Translations under genes and position numbers: made by a program
The notes under the pieces: model-generated
What the model saw: only the letters and a program-made list of their open reading frames with translations
The model's database searches: none
Told to the model about the DNA's origin: nothing
From: Alentia gelatinosa
Lineage: Eukaryota > Annelida > Polychaeta > Phyllodocida > Polynoidae
Reading direction: 5' to 3'
DNA length: 64,000 nucleotides
Assembly: GCA_950022655.1 (NCBI GenBank)
Contig: OX465580.1
Location: forward strand, 4,263,122 to 4,327,121
Shown here: positions 22,400 through 34,307 of the stretch, in pieces
Position numbering within the stretch: the first letter of the stretch is position 1
Layout: each line of letters starts with the position of its first letter

Positions 22400-22813
22400 A
22401 GATGTACCTCGTTGTTGGTAAAGATTTGATAGTTGGTAGCTTGCCAACACACTGCCTAGAGTAGTCTCTACCTCCCTATGTTCATAATTATAAGATACGA
22501 ACTCATTAACATAATTTATTTATATAATATCTATATTTATGAATAATACATATTACTTCATGTAATGAAATTAAGCCATACGTATAGATGCAACGTTGCA
22601 AGAGATGAGTTATAATTAACTAATGACATAAGACTCATTACAGTAATGACAAGCATTAGAGATAAATTAGTTATCACATATTTCTAATAGGTATACGTAG
22701 ACGTCTACCTGTAATATATTCATATATATTGATTATAATAATTTATGAAGTTATGAACAATCTCCAAGCATAGGTTATGTTTAAAGGTTTGTGAATTACC
22801 CGCTAGGTGTCGA
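22400..22813. repeat. Left member of an inverted repeat pair flanking Gypsy copy 1
   Basis: The 14-mer ccgctaggtgtcga at 22800-22813 is the exact reverse complement of 41128-41141. The stretch agagtagtctctacctccc at about 22457-22475 matches, inverted, the agagac...ggaggtag stretch at about 41380-41400. Order and rough spacing agree, so two diverged inverted copies lie just outside the two ends of Gypsy copy 1. Confidence 0.45.
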
Positions 22814-23200
22814 TACAAATGTAGTGGGGTGGAATCCAGCAGTGTTCGGACGTTCTACGGAAGATGGCGCAGAGAGTCAATCCTTACTGTGTAGTGATTC
22901 CGGGCAACGCCGCATACGATAGTGGTGTGGCGGAGACTGGGATTACGTAACGCTGGGTATATATATACTCAGCGTTCACAGTGGGTCAACAGGCTGTCCT
23001 CGCGCGTCTCTCCGTGAGAGCGGACCCTTGGACCCTCACTTTGTAGGCAGGTTCTTGTAACCTTCCTGGTGGTTAGGTGAGTCTTCCAGATTAGCCTCTC
23101 CAGCGATACCCGGCACCCTGTGCTGGGGCACTGTACTTGTGGGAAAGATCTTCCAGATCTTTCCGGGAAGTATCCTTGCTAATAAACATTCCTGTTTATT

Positions 23201-24206
23201 AATGAAATACAATGTGCGATCGGCGAGCGACTGCTGGTATGTGAGGGCGTTCTCTCGGCCTGTGGTCGGCCTGGGAGTTAATTTATTCCTGTCAACTTCA
23301 AAGGAAGGCACACAGTGGCTAATCTAGGTCACATGTTTGATTCTACCTGTGGTTGGTGTATACACAAGACAAATGGTGGCGGGAACCGCTCTAAGCCAAT
23401 GTATTGCTGTGGTTTAGAAGTGATTGGTGGCCAGTGGAGGGGGAGTAGTGTAATATGTGTGACTCTGTCGCCCTCTGTTGTGACTAGGGGGAAACTGTTT
23501 GTTCCATTAAGGCCAGTAGGTGGCCTCACAGTATGTGTGTGTAGCTTTAGAGGGGGCGTCCACCAACCACGACAAGGCTGCGACAACGGCTTTCCGCCAG
23601 GGTCCACGACAGCTCTACGATTGGAAGCCTTGTCATAGCCTTGTCGTGGTTGGTGGACCACAGTTCCCGACAAGAGGCTATGACAAGGCCACGACAGGCT
23701 GCGACATAAAGCTTGTCGGGGGCCTGTCGGGGGCTTTCCGACAAGGTTACGACAAAATCAAACATGTTTGATTTTGGAGCTGTGTCGTGGCGTGTCGGGA
23801 GGTTGTCGCAGAGGTCTACGATAGAATATTTAGGTGGAGCATGCACTTCCCGACAGGCTGCGACAAGGGGTCACGACAGCCCCCCTTCTCACAACAAGGC
23901 TGCGACAAGGCTGCGATTGGAACTTTCTTGTCGGCGCGTGTCGCAGCCCTGTCGTTGTTGGTGGATGCACTCCCATAGCTGTGTGTAGTGCATGTCCAGG
24001 CGTTTTTTAGACTTACCAGCAGTTTCAATTGCGTACAATCTCGTCAAGCTATCGTGGCTGATCACATGAATACGTCCTCTGTATTTTGAGGATAATTCAG
24101 TTTTTTTCTGTTTTTACGCCACAGGTAGTCGTCCCCCACACCCCACTGGGAAAGCAGAGACGGTTTAACTGGCGTAAGAACTTTTTGATCTCAATTCCTG
24201 TTTATT
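23201..24206. mobile_element. 1-kb insertion inside the LTR with 13-bp direct repeat
   Basis: attcctgtttatt occurs at 23188-23200 and again at 24194-24206. The sequence between them is missing from the homologous LTR at 59142-59673, where the same word occurs once. This is the expected trace of an insertion with a 13-base target duplication. The insert has no recognisable protein and no clear terminal repeats; its middle is the foldback block at 23558-23968. Confidence 0.75.
23558..23968. repeat. Foldback block of cgacaaggctgcgacaa words
   Basis: The left end ccaccaaccacgacaaggct (from 23561) is inverted both at about 23637-23655 (agccttgtcgtggttggtgg) and at the far right end (gtcgcagccctgtcgttg, about 23938-23956). 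The inside repeats gacaaggct-cgaca in both orientations, giving several nested hairpins. The stems resemble the palindromes seen at 9.4 kb in style but not in sequence. Confidence 0.8.
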
Positions 24207-24360
24207 TAACTCGTGAGTTGTGTTCTCTGTCACTAGGTTCATGCAAACTTACCGAAAACCGAGCCAACCTACGTAGAGTGCGTAGGGTGGGATCCTGCCT
24301 GGAACTAGTGTTCCGGATTGGGGTCATCCAACCTGCTAGACAGGCGGCGACCACCACATT

Positions 24361-24378
24361 GGTGCCGTGACCAGGATC
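24361..24378 (+). promoter_or_regulatory. Putative primer-binding site of Gypsy copy 1
   Basis: tggtgccgtgaccaggat begins two bases after the LTR end. A PBS starts with TGG because it pairs with the CCA end of a tRNA. Which tRNA would prime cannot be decided here. Confidence 0.7.
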
Positions 24379-24412
24379 CTAGGTTGCTTGTACAACCCGA
24401 GATCTTCGATAA

Positions 24413-26197
24413 ATGTACGGGGCTGGTGTAACCACCAGGGCCCAGGCTGCTCAGGAGAGTGAGGATGGGGAGGTAACTTCTCACCCTACTCTTCAAGCCT
24501 GGAATGGCAATGTGCCACCTAACCCGGAGGGAGGGGGTAACACCCAGATATCTGGGAAGGGTAAGTCTCGAAAGAGAACTGCTGCTCAGAATCTGAGCTC
24601 GACGGTTCTAAAGAGCTATAGTCCGGCGACTGGCAGCCGTCAAGGCCCCGCGAGGGATCTGGAGGGACTCAGTAAGATTGGGTCTCAGACAGACAGTCCT
24701 GGAGAGTCAAGCACTCCCCAGAATGGAACGGAGAATACCTTCCAGGTAAACTCCAAGGAAAACCCGGAAGGCTTTCTTGGGCCAGAACTCCTAGCTGAGT
24801 TCGATCGGAAAAGGGAGCCCCGAGAAATGTACCGGGAATTAGAGGCTCGTAATCAAGAGATCGCCGAGGAGGTAGCTAAACGGCACCATGCCTTGGAGGT
24901 ACTCTTGGAACGCGACACTGAGGCTCTGGCTAGAATTGAGCATTTGGACCATCATGTGCATTACATGAAGGATCAGGCTCAACGAGCTATGAGGGAATCA
25001 TCCGAAAAGGTGCCTATGTCACAAGCTGGCTGGAGTAATGTAAGGGATCATCTCTATTCTCCTTCCGGGAAGACAGTAGATCCTGAGAGGACCCCTTCAA
25101 GACTCTCCTCTGGAATGAGGGGTGCAAGAACTATGGTAAGCTTCCGGCTACCTTCCGAGTCACGATCTGGTTATCTGAGTTTGGAATATACTAGCAAAGC
25201 TATAGCCAAGCTAGGGTTCAGCTCTATTGACCGGGTAAGGAAGCAGGATCGGGTATTTAACTTGTCAATGGCACAAGCCGACAAGGTTCCGATAATCCGA
25301 TCAGAGAACGCAGCCAGAAGGAACGCTGTCATTCCTAAACCTTACGGAAAGGGACTGGAGTGGGAACACTGGTTCGCTGGATTTTGTGAGGATATACAAT
25401 GTAACGGCTGGAATAAGGTGACGCATTGCCATACCTCAAGCGAGCGCTACGAGATGGCACAGGGAAAGCTGCACTTCGCGCTTTTCGCCGTTCCGGTGGT
25501 ACAGAATGGGATGAGTTCGGTGGAGGTAGCCTCTTACTGCTGTGGTCAGTTAGTAACGCTGAATCCCAGATCCACTTTTTTTAAAAGGATCCAGGGACGG
25601 GAGGAGAGAACTCGCACCTATGGGCTGAGTTTTGTAGATCTTCACACATCACGGGAGAATCTAGTCTCTTCCACTTCCAGGGTTAACATAGTAGACTCTT
25701 CTTGGCAACAGGGAGAGGAAGAAGAAGCCTACGAGTGCCAGGATGCGGAAATAGAGGATATACTCTCTACAGTTCGTTCGATGGTACTCGGAAGGGGAGG
25801 TTTCCAGAAATGAGGACGCGGACGAGGTCGACCCACTAGCTTTGGGAGGAACAGCAATGTAACTTCTGCAGCAGAGGCAAAACCCAAACCTGCAGAACCG
25901 GAGGAGAACTCTTCCCAGGTAGTAAGAATGTTGGCCCAAATCAATGAACGACTTGGCCAGGTGGAGAAAAACCAGCTGGATGTCAGACGTTGTTGGCGGT
26001 GCAACAAGATGGGACATATCTCTCCAGATTGTCCAGAGGCCCGGAATGTGACCACGGTGGAAACAGCTAATGTAGTCTACCTGCGTTGCCGGTTGCTTCC
26101 AGAAGTGATCTGGAAAACTAAGGAGGACTGTAGCAAGTGGCGACACTGCGGTCCGGGAAAGTGTGTGCCAGGGAACACAGACCAGCGAGATGAATAG
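24413..26197 (+). pseudogene. Gypsy copy 1 gag (in-frame TGA)
   Basis: The open frame from ATG 24413 runs 466 codons to TGA 25811-25813 and continues in the same frame to 26197. It begins with a low-complexity charged region, then a predicted coiled coil (about residues 130-190, rich in Glu/Lys/Arg/Leu). A capsid-like block follows with EWEHWFAGFCED (about residue 322), which is shared with copy 2 (VWEHWFAGFCED). After the stop come a GRGRGR box and one CCHC zinc knuckle, CWRCNKMGHISPDC, for RNA packaging. Copy 2 has its stop four codons into the equivalent stretch, from a different GGA codon, so the stop is probably decay and not programmed. Confidence 0.85.
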
Positions 26198-27564
26198 GGA
26201 GGGACCCGTCCCGACCTTGTCAGAAAAGGGAGGAATACGAGGTATGGTCGCTACGATATGTACTAAGTATCTCTCACCCGGGCACCCCTGTCTGCAATGG
26301 CTTTGTCAACGTGGATGGGACCTTGGAACCTTGGATGGGATCTCGCGGTTTATAAGGCAGCCATCTCCCTTAGGTGGGCGCACTGGTACATGCTGCCTAG
26401 AATTCTGGGAAGAAAGATGGATCTATTATTGGATACTGGCACAAGTCGCTCTGTATTAAATAATGGGCTCTATCAATCTCTCGGGTTCGCCCAGGAATGT
26501 TGTGTTCCTGGAGCCTCGGCAAAGGCTGCTAATGGTACTCAAATGAGATGCTATGGCAGTGTAATTATTCCGGTCTCGATAGGTAACACTGAATTCGTAT
26601 GGGGTCCCATACTAAGTGATATCGAGGAGAGCGGAATATTAAGAGTACATTTTCTCACCCTTTATGGAGGCTCTGTGGATCTACAGGATGGCACGCTCTG
26701 ACTCAAATACCCTGAGTTAATGGAGGTAGAATGTAGTTGTCGACGGATCTCTTCCGTGATTTCTGTTTGACAGGATGTGGGCATCCCACCTCAGCAGATG
26801 GGGAAGGTGATCTGCCATGTGGCGATGCATTATTCGAACCAAACCTGGAATTGTTTTCCCTAAAAGGAATACAAGCCTGGGACACATTGATCGGTAGTGC
26901 ACGAGATGGATCAATTCCTATAAGTAATCACACCTCCAGGTTGATTAAACTGAAGAAAGGTGATACATTGGGCTGGACAACCCTAGCTCATGTAGATGGC
27001 CTAGTAGACTCCGGTCCACAGGGAACCACACCTATTCCAATGTCCAACATAGACGGGAAAGATATGGCATCCGATCGGGACCACTGGACTTTGAAGGAAT
27101 TGATTATGAAGGAGTGAGAGTGAGTGCTATTGATTCTGGAACGGGATACATTCCGGTTCTGGGTCAGCTGCATGAAACTCTGGAAGTCTTAGTTCAGTCA
27201 GCAGACGCACTAAACAGTGGGGAATGACAGGAACTAAGAACACTTCTTGGAAAAATGGAATCAATCTTTGCTTGACCAGGAGATCCCTTGGGAAGGACTG
27301 ATCGGGTAGAACATAGATTGATACTGAGGGACACCAACCTTTCCGCCTTCCCTATCGATGGCTACCTCCGGTAAAACGGGAAGCCTTAGAACAGGAAGTG
27401 GAGAAAATGGTGAGCCAGAAAGTAATTGTTCCCAGTGCAAGCCCTTGGGCCAGCCCTGTGGTGATGGTTACTAAATAGGATGGTACCTGCCAGTTCTGTA
27501 TTGACTACAGAAAATTGAATGGTATCACCCGGAAAAATGCCTACCCAATACCGCAGATCGATGA
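26029..27564 (+). repeat. 1,536-bp tandem duplication, unit 1
   Basis: From gattgtccagaggcccgg here to ccgcagatcgat, the segment is repeated directly at 27565-29100 with a constant offset of 1,536. It covers the end of gag, protease and the start of RT. About a dozen base differences are visible, so the two units are around 99% alike. No insertion lies between them. Confidence 0.95.
26297..26701 (+). pseudogene. Gypsy copy 1 protease (first of two copies)
   Basis: The frame encodes an aspartic protease of retropepsin type: LLLDTGTSRSVLN carries the DTG active-site triad (codons 26432-26440), followed by an ANGTQMRCYG stretch and an ILSDIEESGIL stretch that resembles the ILGxDFL end of retropepsins. 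In this unit the last motif reads RVHFLT; in the duplicate it reads RVDFLT, the more usual form. A downstream frame (26737-27117) continues the protease-RT linker. Confidence 0.8.
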
Positions 27565-29100
27565 TTGTCCAGAGGCCCGGAATGTGACCACGGTGGAAAC
27601 AGCTAATGTAGTCTACCTGCGTTGCCGGTTGCTTCCAGAAGTGATCTGGAAAACTAAGGAGGACTGTAGCAAGTGGCGACACTGCGGTCCGGGAAAGTGT
27701 GTGCCAGGGAACACAGACCAGCGAGATGAATAGGGAGGGACCCGTCCCGACCTTGTCAGAAAAGGGAGGAATACGAGGTATGGTCGCTATGATATGTACT
27801 AAGTTTCTCTCACCCGGGCACCCCTGTCTGCAATGGCTTTGTCAACGTGGATGGGACCTCGGAACCTTGGATGGGATCTCGCGGTTTATAAGGCAGCCAT
27901 CTCCCTTAGGTGGGCGCACTGGTACATGCTGCCTAGAATTCTGGGAAGAAAGATGGATCTATTATTGGATACTGGCACAAGTCGCTCTGTATTAAATAAT
28001 GGGCTCTATCAATCTCTCGGGTTCGCCCAGGAATGTTGTGTTCCTGGAGCCTCGGCAAAGGCTGCTAATGGCACTCAAATGAGATGCTATGGCAGTGTAA
28101 TTATTCCGGTCTCGATAGGTAACACTGAATTCGTATGGGGTCCCATACTAAGTGATATCGAGGAGAGCAGAATATTAAGAGTAGATTTTCTCACCCTCTA
28201 TGGAGGCTCTGTGGATCTACAGGATGGCACGCTCTGACTCAAATACCCTGAGTTAATGGAGGTAGAATGTAGTTGTCGACGGATCTCTTCCATGATTTCT
28301 GTTTGACAGGATGTGGGCATCCCACCTCAGCAGATGGGGAAGGTGATCTGCCACGTGGCGATGCATTATTCGAACCAAACCTGGAATTGTTTTCCCTAAA
28401 AGGAATACAAGCCTGGGACACATTGATCGGTAGTGCACGAGATGGATCAATTCCTATAAGTAATCACACCTCCAGGTTGATTAAACTGAAGAAAGGTGAT
28501 ACATTGGGCTGGGCAACCCTAGCTCATGTAGATGGCCTAGTAGACTCCGGTCCACAGGGAACCACACCTATTCCAATGTCCAACATAGACGGGAAAGATA
28601 TGGCATCCGATCGGGACCGCTGGACTTTGAAGGAATTGATTATGAAGGAGTGAGAGTGAGTGCTATTGATTCTGGAACGGGATACATTCCGGTTCTGGGT
28701 CAGCTGCATGAAACTCTGGAAGTCTTAGTTCAGTCAGCAGACGCACTAAACAGTGGGGAATGGCAGGAACTAAGAACACTTCTTGGAAAAATGGAATCAA
28801 TCTTTGCTTGACCAGGAGATCCCTTGGGAAGGACTGATCGGGTAGAACATAGATTGATACTGAGGGACACCAAACTTTCCGCCTTCCCTATCGATGGCTA
28901 CCTCCGGTAAAACGGGAAGCCTTAGAACAGGAAGTGGAGAAAATGGTGAGCCAGAAAGTAATTGTTCCCAGTGCAAGCCCTTGGGCCAGCCCTGTGGTGA
29001 TGGTTACTAAATAGGATGGTACCTGCCAGTTCTGTATTGACTACAGAAAATTGAATGGTATCACCTGGAAAAATGCCTACCCAATACCGCGGATCGATGA
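27565..29100 (+). repeat. 1,536-bp tandem duplication, unit 2
   Basis: Second unit of the duplication. The protease DTG recurs at 27968-27976 within 27833-28237, and the linker frame at 28273-28653. This unit runs smoothly into the RT core after 29100, so the original element continues from unit 2; unit 1 is cut off at the first RT strands. Confidence 0.95.
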
Positions 29101-30500
29101 GAGTCTCGACTCCCTAGGTGGGAACCAGTGGTTTTGTACTCTGGATCTCCAGTCCGGATATTGGCAGGTGAAAATGAACAGTAGTGATCAGCCCAAAACC
29201 GCTTTCACTACTCATCAGGGGCTATACGAATTCACCGTAATGCTGTTCGGACTCTGTAACGCTCCTGCGACATTAGAATCCATGATGGACCAGATGTTGC
29301 ATGGCTTGCAGTGGAAGAAATGCCTGGTTTATCTGGACAACATAATCATCTTTGGAAAGGGTTATGTGGAATGTCTGGAAAACCTATGAGAGGTATTTGA
29401 GCAAATTAAATCTTATGGATTGAATCTCAAACCTCAGAAATGTAAGCTGTTTCGAAGGTCTGTGGAATACTTGGGACGGATATTTTTCGAAGAAGGAATC
29501 CGGGTTGACCCTTCCAAGTTGGAGGTGGTAGCCAATTGGCCATGCCCCCAGAATATAAAAGATGTTAGGTCTTTCCTAGAATTTTGTTTGTATTACCGCG
29601 ACTTCATCCTGGGTTTTTCTGAAATTGCACACCCATTGCAACAGTATGTAGTACTAGACAAAGCAGGGAAGCCGAAAGAGATCCAGTGGACTCCGGAAGC
29701 CGAAGTTGCTTTTCTGGGACTAAAACAAAAGTTTACGGAAACTCCCGTTTTGAAGTACCCTCTGCCCTGGGGTCGGTTCATTCTTGACACTGACGCCAGA
29801 AACAAGAGTATCGGAGCGGCTTTGTCTCAAATATAGGATGGTGTGGAAGTTCCAATAGCTTTTGCCAGCAATAGCTTAAGCAAGAGCCAGCGAAACTACT
29901 GTACCAATAAGAGGGAACTCTTAGCTATTGTGGTGTATGTAAGGAAATATTGACACTTCCTAGCAGATGGAGTTTTCATCTTATGTACCGACCATTCTTC
30001 TCTCAAATGGCTCTTTAACTCCAAAGATGCCGAGGGAATGATTGGTAGATCGCTGGCGGCTCTTTCCGAATTTGAATTGACTAACTGCCAGATCGAGCAC
30101 CGGGCTGGAAAGTCTCACATGAATGCGGATTGTCTCTCCCGGAGGCCAGTGCGGAAATGTGGACGTCTGGATTGCCGGGATTGTGGTGAGCATAGAGCGG
30201 TGATCGCTGCTTTACGCTCCCAAAAGGTAAAAACGCCCCATAACTATCAGTGGACTCTGGATCAGATTAAGGAAAGTCAACAGGCTGACCCAGATCTGTT
30301 CCGGCTAAGTAAGCTGGTAGCAAATGGGCTCCATAGACCAACAGGGCCCGAGATCTCTCCTGAAAGCAGGGAGTTTCGGAATCTGTGTGGTCAGTGGAAG
30401 GAATTAGAGGTCCGGGATGGAGTGTTATATCGATGGAGAACCATGTTGCAACCGCTAAAGCATACTCTGCAATTAGTGGTCCCTCGAGAGCTACGTTCCA
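29030..30500 (+). pseudogene. Gypsy copy 1 reverse transcriptase - RNase H - start of integrase
   Basis: The frame from [11 protein letters not shown] (29033) holds TLDLQSGYWQV (first catalytic Asp), GLCNAPAT, and VYLDNIIIFG. The last is the YxDD box with its second Asp changed to Asn, so this RT would be dead. The RT thumb follows at 29420-29836, and RNase H begins with FILDTDARN. The end of RNase H (EHRAGKSHMNADCLSR) and the tether to integrase lie at 30038-30500. Stops at about 29388 and 29834 break the frame. The LINE A insertion cuts it at about 30500. Confidence 0.88.
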
Positions 30501-30658
30501 GATTTTTTTTGTTTTTTTTATTCAGATGAGAAAAATTACAGTCACCCTCAGTGGTCGTTTTTACGTAATTTTACATGAAAACAGGACGATACAGGACAAA
30601 AACAAGTACAAATAAAGAAGAATAGATTTTTTTGCTGGGACCGAACCGAGAACCACTC

Positions 30659-32544
30659 TTAAATCCAGTATTCATGATTTTTCAGGAAGAAGTCTTTCAC
30701 ATATATTTTATAATACAAATTGTCTTTGATAGTCTGAATGGTTAATGGTAGCTGATCCCAAGTTTTACTGCCAATATATAGAGGTGAATGACGATATTTT
30801 TCACTCCTCGGTCTGTCTGTATTGATAACAATCTTGTCCTGGTATCTTGTATTCCTTGTAGGGGTTTTACAATGTGCCGGGTCATCTGACCACTGACGCA
30901 ATAATACCATCAGTTGAGTTTTCCATCAGTATCTGAGTGGGCAAATTTTACATTGAGAAAAGAGTTCTTCAATGCTTATATCTCTATAGTTGCGGATTCC
31001 ACTCGCTGTCCTTAGACAGTGATTAAAAATAGTTACTAGCTTTCTAGATACATTTTGGGTACAACATAGATACAGGTATCCTATATAATCTAATTTTGGC
31101 AAAATCATCTGTTTAACAATTTTAATTCAACTTAACTTTGGTATTACATGCTTCATTAAACACAGTTTATATAACTTCTGTCTGACATCAAAGATAGTAT
31201 TATTCACATGATTTTTATATTCCAGTTTTGTGTCCAGGGTTACCCCAAGATATCTAAAAGTTGACACAAAATCCAATTTCTCATTTTGTATCAGACAAGT
31301 TAAGTCATTTTCTTCTTTCGGTTGCTTTCCAAACCACATTTGTTTGGTTTTCTTTATATTAATTAGTAACTTATTTGTCTGACACCATTCTGATATGTTT
31401 ACCAAATCATGCTGCATGTTTAGAACCGCTAGTGCTGGTGTTTTGGCCTTGGAGATTATAACCAAGTCATCTGCGAACATCAAGGCAGTACAGTGTTTGA
31501 AGCAGTAAAAAATGTCATTTATAAACATTATAAATAATGTAGGGCCTAGGACGGACCCTTGGGGCACTCCACATTTAACAGGCAAGGTGCCTGACATTAC
31601 ATCTGCTATTTTAAGTGATTGGGATCTGTTGGAAAGGTAACTAATAAGAAGTTTAATTGTTTCATTATGTAGACCGAAAGCAGGAAGTTTTTTGAAGAAG
31701 ATTGGATGAGACACACTATCAAAAGCTTTTTTTACGTCAACAAAGGTACATAGGTTATATATGCCATCATTTATTCCCGAATACAGATCCGATAAAAGAT
31801 TAAATACAGCTTGATCTGTAGAACGCCCTGGCATAAATCCATACTGATTATTATTGTGTTTACTAGATGTTCTATAAGTTGTTTTTGAATGACTTTCTCT
31901 TTTACTTTAGATAACATTGTAACCACAGTGATGGGTCTCTAGTCTCGAGTACAGTGACAGGCCGCCAGATTTAGGAATTGGAGTTATTTCCCTGTTCTTT
32001 TGTGATTGCGGAAAAATTGAATTTTCAAGTGTTATATTGAGTAGGGTTGTAGTTGTATGCAAATTATCCATTAGTATTTGCTTTAATAAACCAGACTTTA
32101 AATGTGTAATTCCAGTTGCCTTGTTAGTATCCATCTCTTTTAGAATTTCATACAGGTCATTTGACCGTATGGCTCTTATTCTTAGTTTATTTTCATCTGG
32201 TATTCTATATATAGAGTATCGGTCTGATTGCTATCGTCTACAGGATTTGGTCCAAGAATATCCAATATTTTAAGACCGATAGTAGTGAAGTATAGATTCA
32301 TATTATTTGCTTCCTGCCGTTTTTCATCACTAGGTTTCCCAATGGTATTGGGGAATTCAGGGGAAATAGAATCCGGATTCCAATGACTGTTTAGAATTCG
32401 CCAGAAACGTTTACTATCATTTTTGTTTTCTGATAATAACTTTTCCAAATTTTCAGCTTTATGTGTACGTATTTGGGTGTTAACTAACTTCCATAGTATT
32501 CTAATTTCGGTTATATCAACATCACTGTGTGAGTGTGTAGCCAA
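30659..32544 (-). pseudogene. LINE A reverse transcriptase part of ORF2
   Basis: Starting near 32544 the frame has the linker region SKRFWRILNSHW, then at 32134 DTNKATGITHL, then the RT core at 31834-31127. The core carries CTFVDVKKAFDSVSH (first catalytic Asp), CGVPQGSVLGPTLF, MFADDLVIIS (catalytic FADD) and FRYLGVTLD. The C-terminal part, with SPLYIGSKTWDQLP, ends at 30659. The pattern is that of CR1/L2/Jockey-group LINEs. At least four breaks separate the pieces (about 32180, 31907, 31120 and 30915). Confidence 0.88.
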
Positions 32545-32634
32545 TATAGTTTTTAGCAGTTTTGCACAAGCATCAATATTCTTTATAATTTCAGCAGGTA
32601 ATTCAGTGCCGTCTTTGGTGCGTATTTGATATTT

Positions 32635-33519
32635 TCAGACAGGGCATAAGTTGTTTAAAATGCTAACCATATGGTTTTCAAAATCACCGACAATATCATT
32701 ATAATTGGTGTTTAACATTTCCTCACCGACAGGCATTTTATATGATCCAACTTGTTCATACAGAACTTGCAAGCCAACTTTCTTAAAATTCCTACCTGTT
32801 ATCATTATTTTTTTTATCTTAGATGACTTATGCTTTCTGACAGCATATACTGGTATGTGGTCTGTGAAATATAAGTTTATGGTTCCTGAACTACTGATAT
32901 GTTTGCTGTTTGTATAGAAATGATCTATTGTGCTCTTTCCTTTCTTAGAAAAATATGTGATATTCGTTGTTAGTAGTGTGAGATCATTATTTACCAAAAA
33001 TTTTCGAAGTACACAATATTTTGGGCTCAGTTTAGTGGTCACATTTACATTGAAGTCACCCTACACCCAGATTTCAAAGTTCCTAAAACCTGGATCCTGA
33101 ACGATTGTGTGTAAATAGTCATAGCATAATTTGGTATTTTTAGATGGCGGACGATATACTGATATTAATAAAAGCTTCCTGTGATTAGGTTCACATACTG
33201 TGCAAGTTAGTACCTCATATGCTGGGGTGGAGACACTATACTCGCTTATTTGTGTTAGATATGGTTTAACTCTATTTGTGGCGTATAGAGCAACACCTCC
33301 CCCTATCTTTTCCCATTCATAGTTCCTGTCTAGTCTAACTAGAAACTTATTTTCCAATTGTAAAAGATTAGGGGCGTGTTTTTCCTTCAGCCAGGATTCA
33401 GTAATTGTTATATAACTACATTTAGATGCAATCAATTTTAGTTGTTCCAGCTTAAAATAAAGGCTGTGAACATTTATGTTCAAAAACAATTCTCCCTTTA
33501 ATCTTAAAAAACTCATCAC
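32635..33519 (-). pseudogene. LINE A AP-type endonuclease part of ORF2
   Basis: The frame shows LNINVHSLYFKLEQL (metal-binding Asn region), ITESWLKEK (catalytic Glu), GGGVALYA, LISVYRPPS, then an in-frame TAG at 33061-33063 directly before GDFNVNV. It continues with STIDHFYT and YFTDHIPVY, where Asp-His is the catalytic pair at the end. These are the blocks of apurinic-type endonucleases that nick the target DNA in LINE insertion. One premature stop is the only break in this domain. Confidence 0.88.
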
Positions 33520-34307
33520 AGCTTATGAAAGACATACAATATAAATCTACTAAATGTTACAATAAGTGGATTCTGCATGCATTCGGTCAGAGCATAACGT
33601 CGCATCACATACACAAACATATAGTACAAAATTACAAGATACAAGAGTGCGAAACAAAATCAGTACCACCTTTTCGATTGTCCGATTTAGCCTTTTCGGA
33701 GTTCAAATCCAAGGCATAGTTACATAAGTGCTGGAAAACATTATAATGTTGAACATTTACAATATCAGAATTGTAATAATCTACATTATGAAACATTTAC
33801 TAACGGTATAATTATACAAGTAGCAGATAAGCAAATAAGCAAATAAGCAAGCGTTGATTTCTAATAAGTTTTCATTATTCATATCATTATACTAAACGCT
33901 AAATTTTGATATATTATGCGCATATCTTGGATGAGGATAAGGTGTTTAATTTGGTAGATATTATATGTCCATTCGAGATAGGAATAGTTTTATTTAATGA
34001 AACTCATTTCAGACTGTAGAGTTCCAGTTCCGATTTAGTAGAGTCCTTATTACAACGTGTGATCTCTCAAAAAGCATTTGAGATTTCGGTCATTTGACCC
34101 ATATATCACTTGGCCTAGTATATTCCATGAATTTTGCTGGTCATTTGACAGTATTTGGTCATTTGAGCGAGAGTTTCTTTTCTTTGTTTTATAGGTCATT
34201 TGACCTCACAGTTTCTAGAGATAGTTCAGTGTAGATTTGATTTGGTCATTTGACCGAAATCAGTATGATGTTACTATTGTACAGGTGTTTGGATCCAGTT
34301 GATACCT
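33520..34307 (-). other. LINE A inter-ORF spacer with GGTCATTTGAC repeats
   Basis: No coding frame is evident. Five copies of ggtcatttga(c/g) lie at 34088, 34139, 34157, 34194 and 34243, three of them perfect ggtcatttgacc palindromes. Isolated similar words are found at about 32155 and 35538 inside coding parts. Confidence 0.6.

Larger units (their letters stand above)
22820..24358 (+). mobile_element. 5' LTR of Gypsy copy 1 (with 1-kb insertion)
   Basis: The LTR starts TGTAGTGGGG and ends ACCACCACA, i.e. TG...CA, directly before a PBS-like tggtgcc. Its body matches the inverted LTR at 59142-59673 over the whole length except for an extra 1,006 bases (23201-24206). A TATA run (tatatatat, 22959-22967) and a polyadenylation-type aataaa (23181-23186) are placed as expected for U3 and R. 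The matching 3' LTR is absent because copy 1 is truncated near 40.9 kb. Confidence 0.88.

Noticed and set aside
23329..23988. Overlapping frames of about 100 codons in the LTR insertion
   Set aside because: They arise from the palindromic cgacaag repeats, which are open on both strands. The encoded text is repetitive, with no domain.
25811..25813. Programmed stop-codon readthrough between gag and the zinc knuckle
   Set aside because: Both Gypsy copies have a TGA nearby, but it comes from different GGA codons in each, so independent decay explains it.
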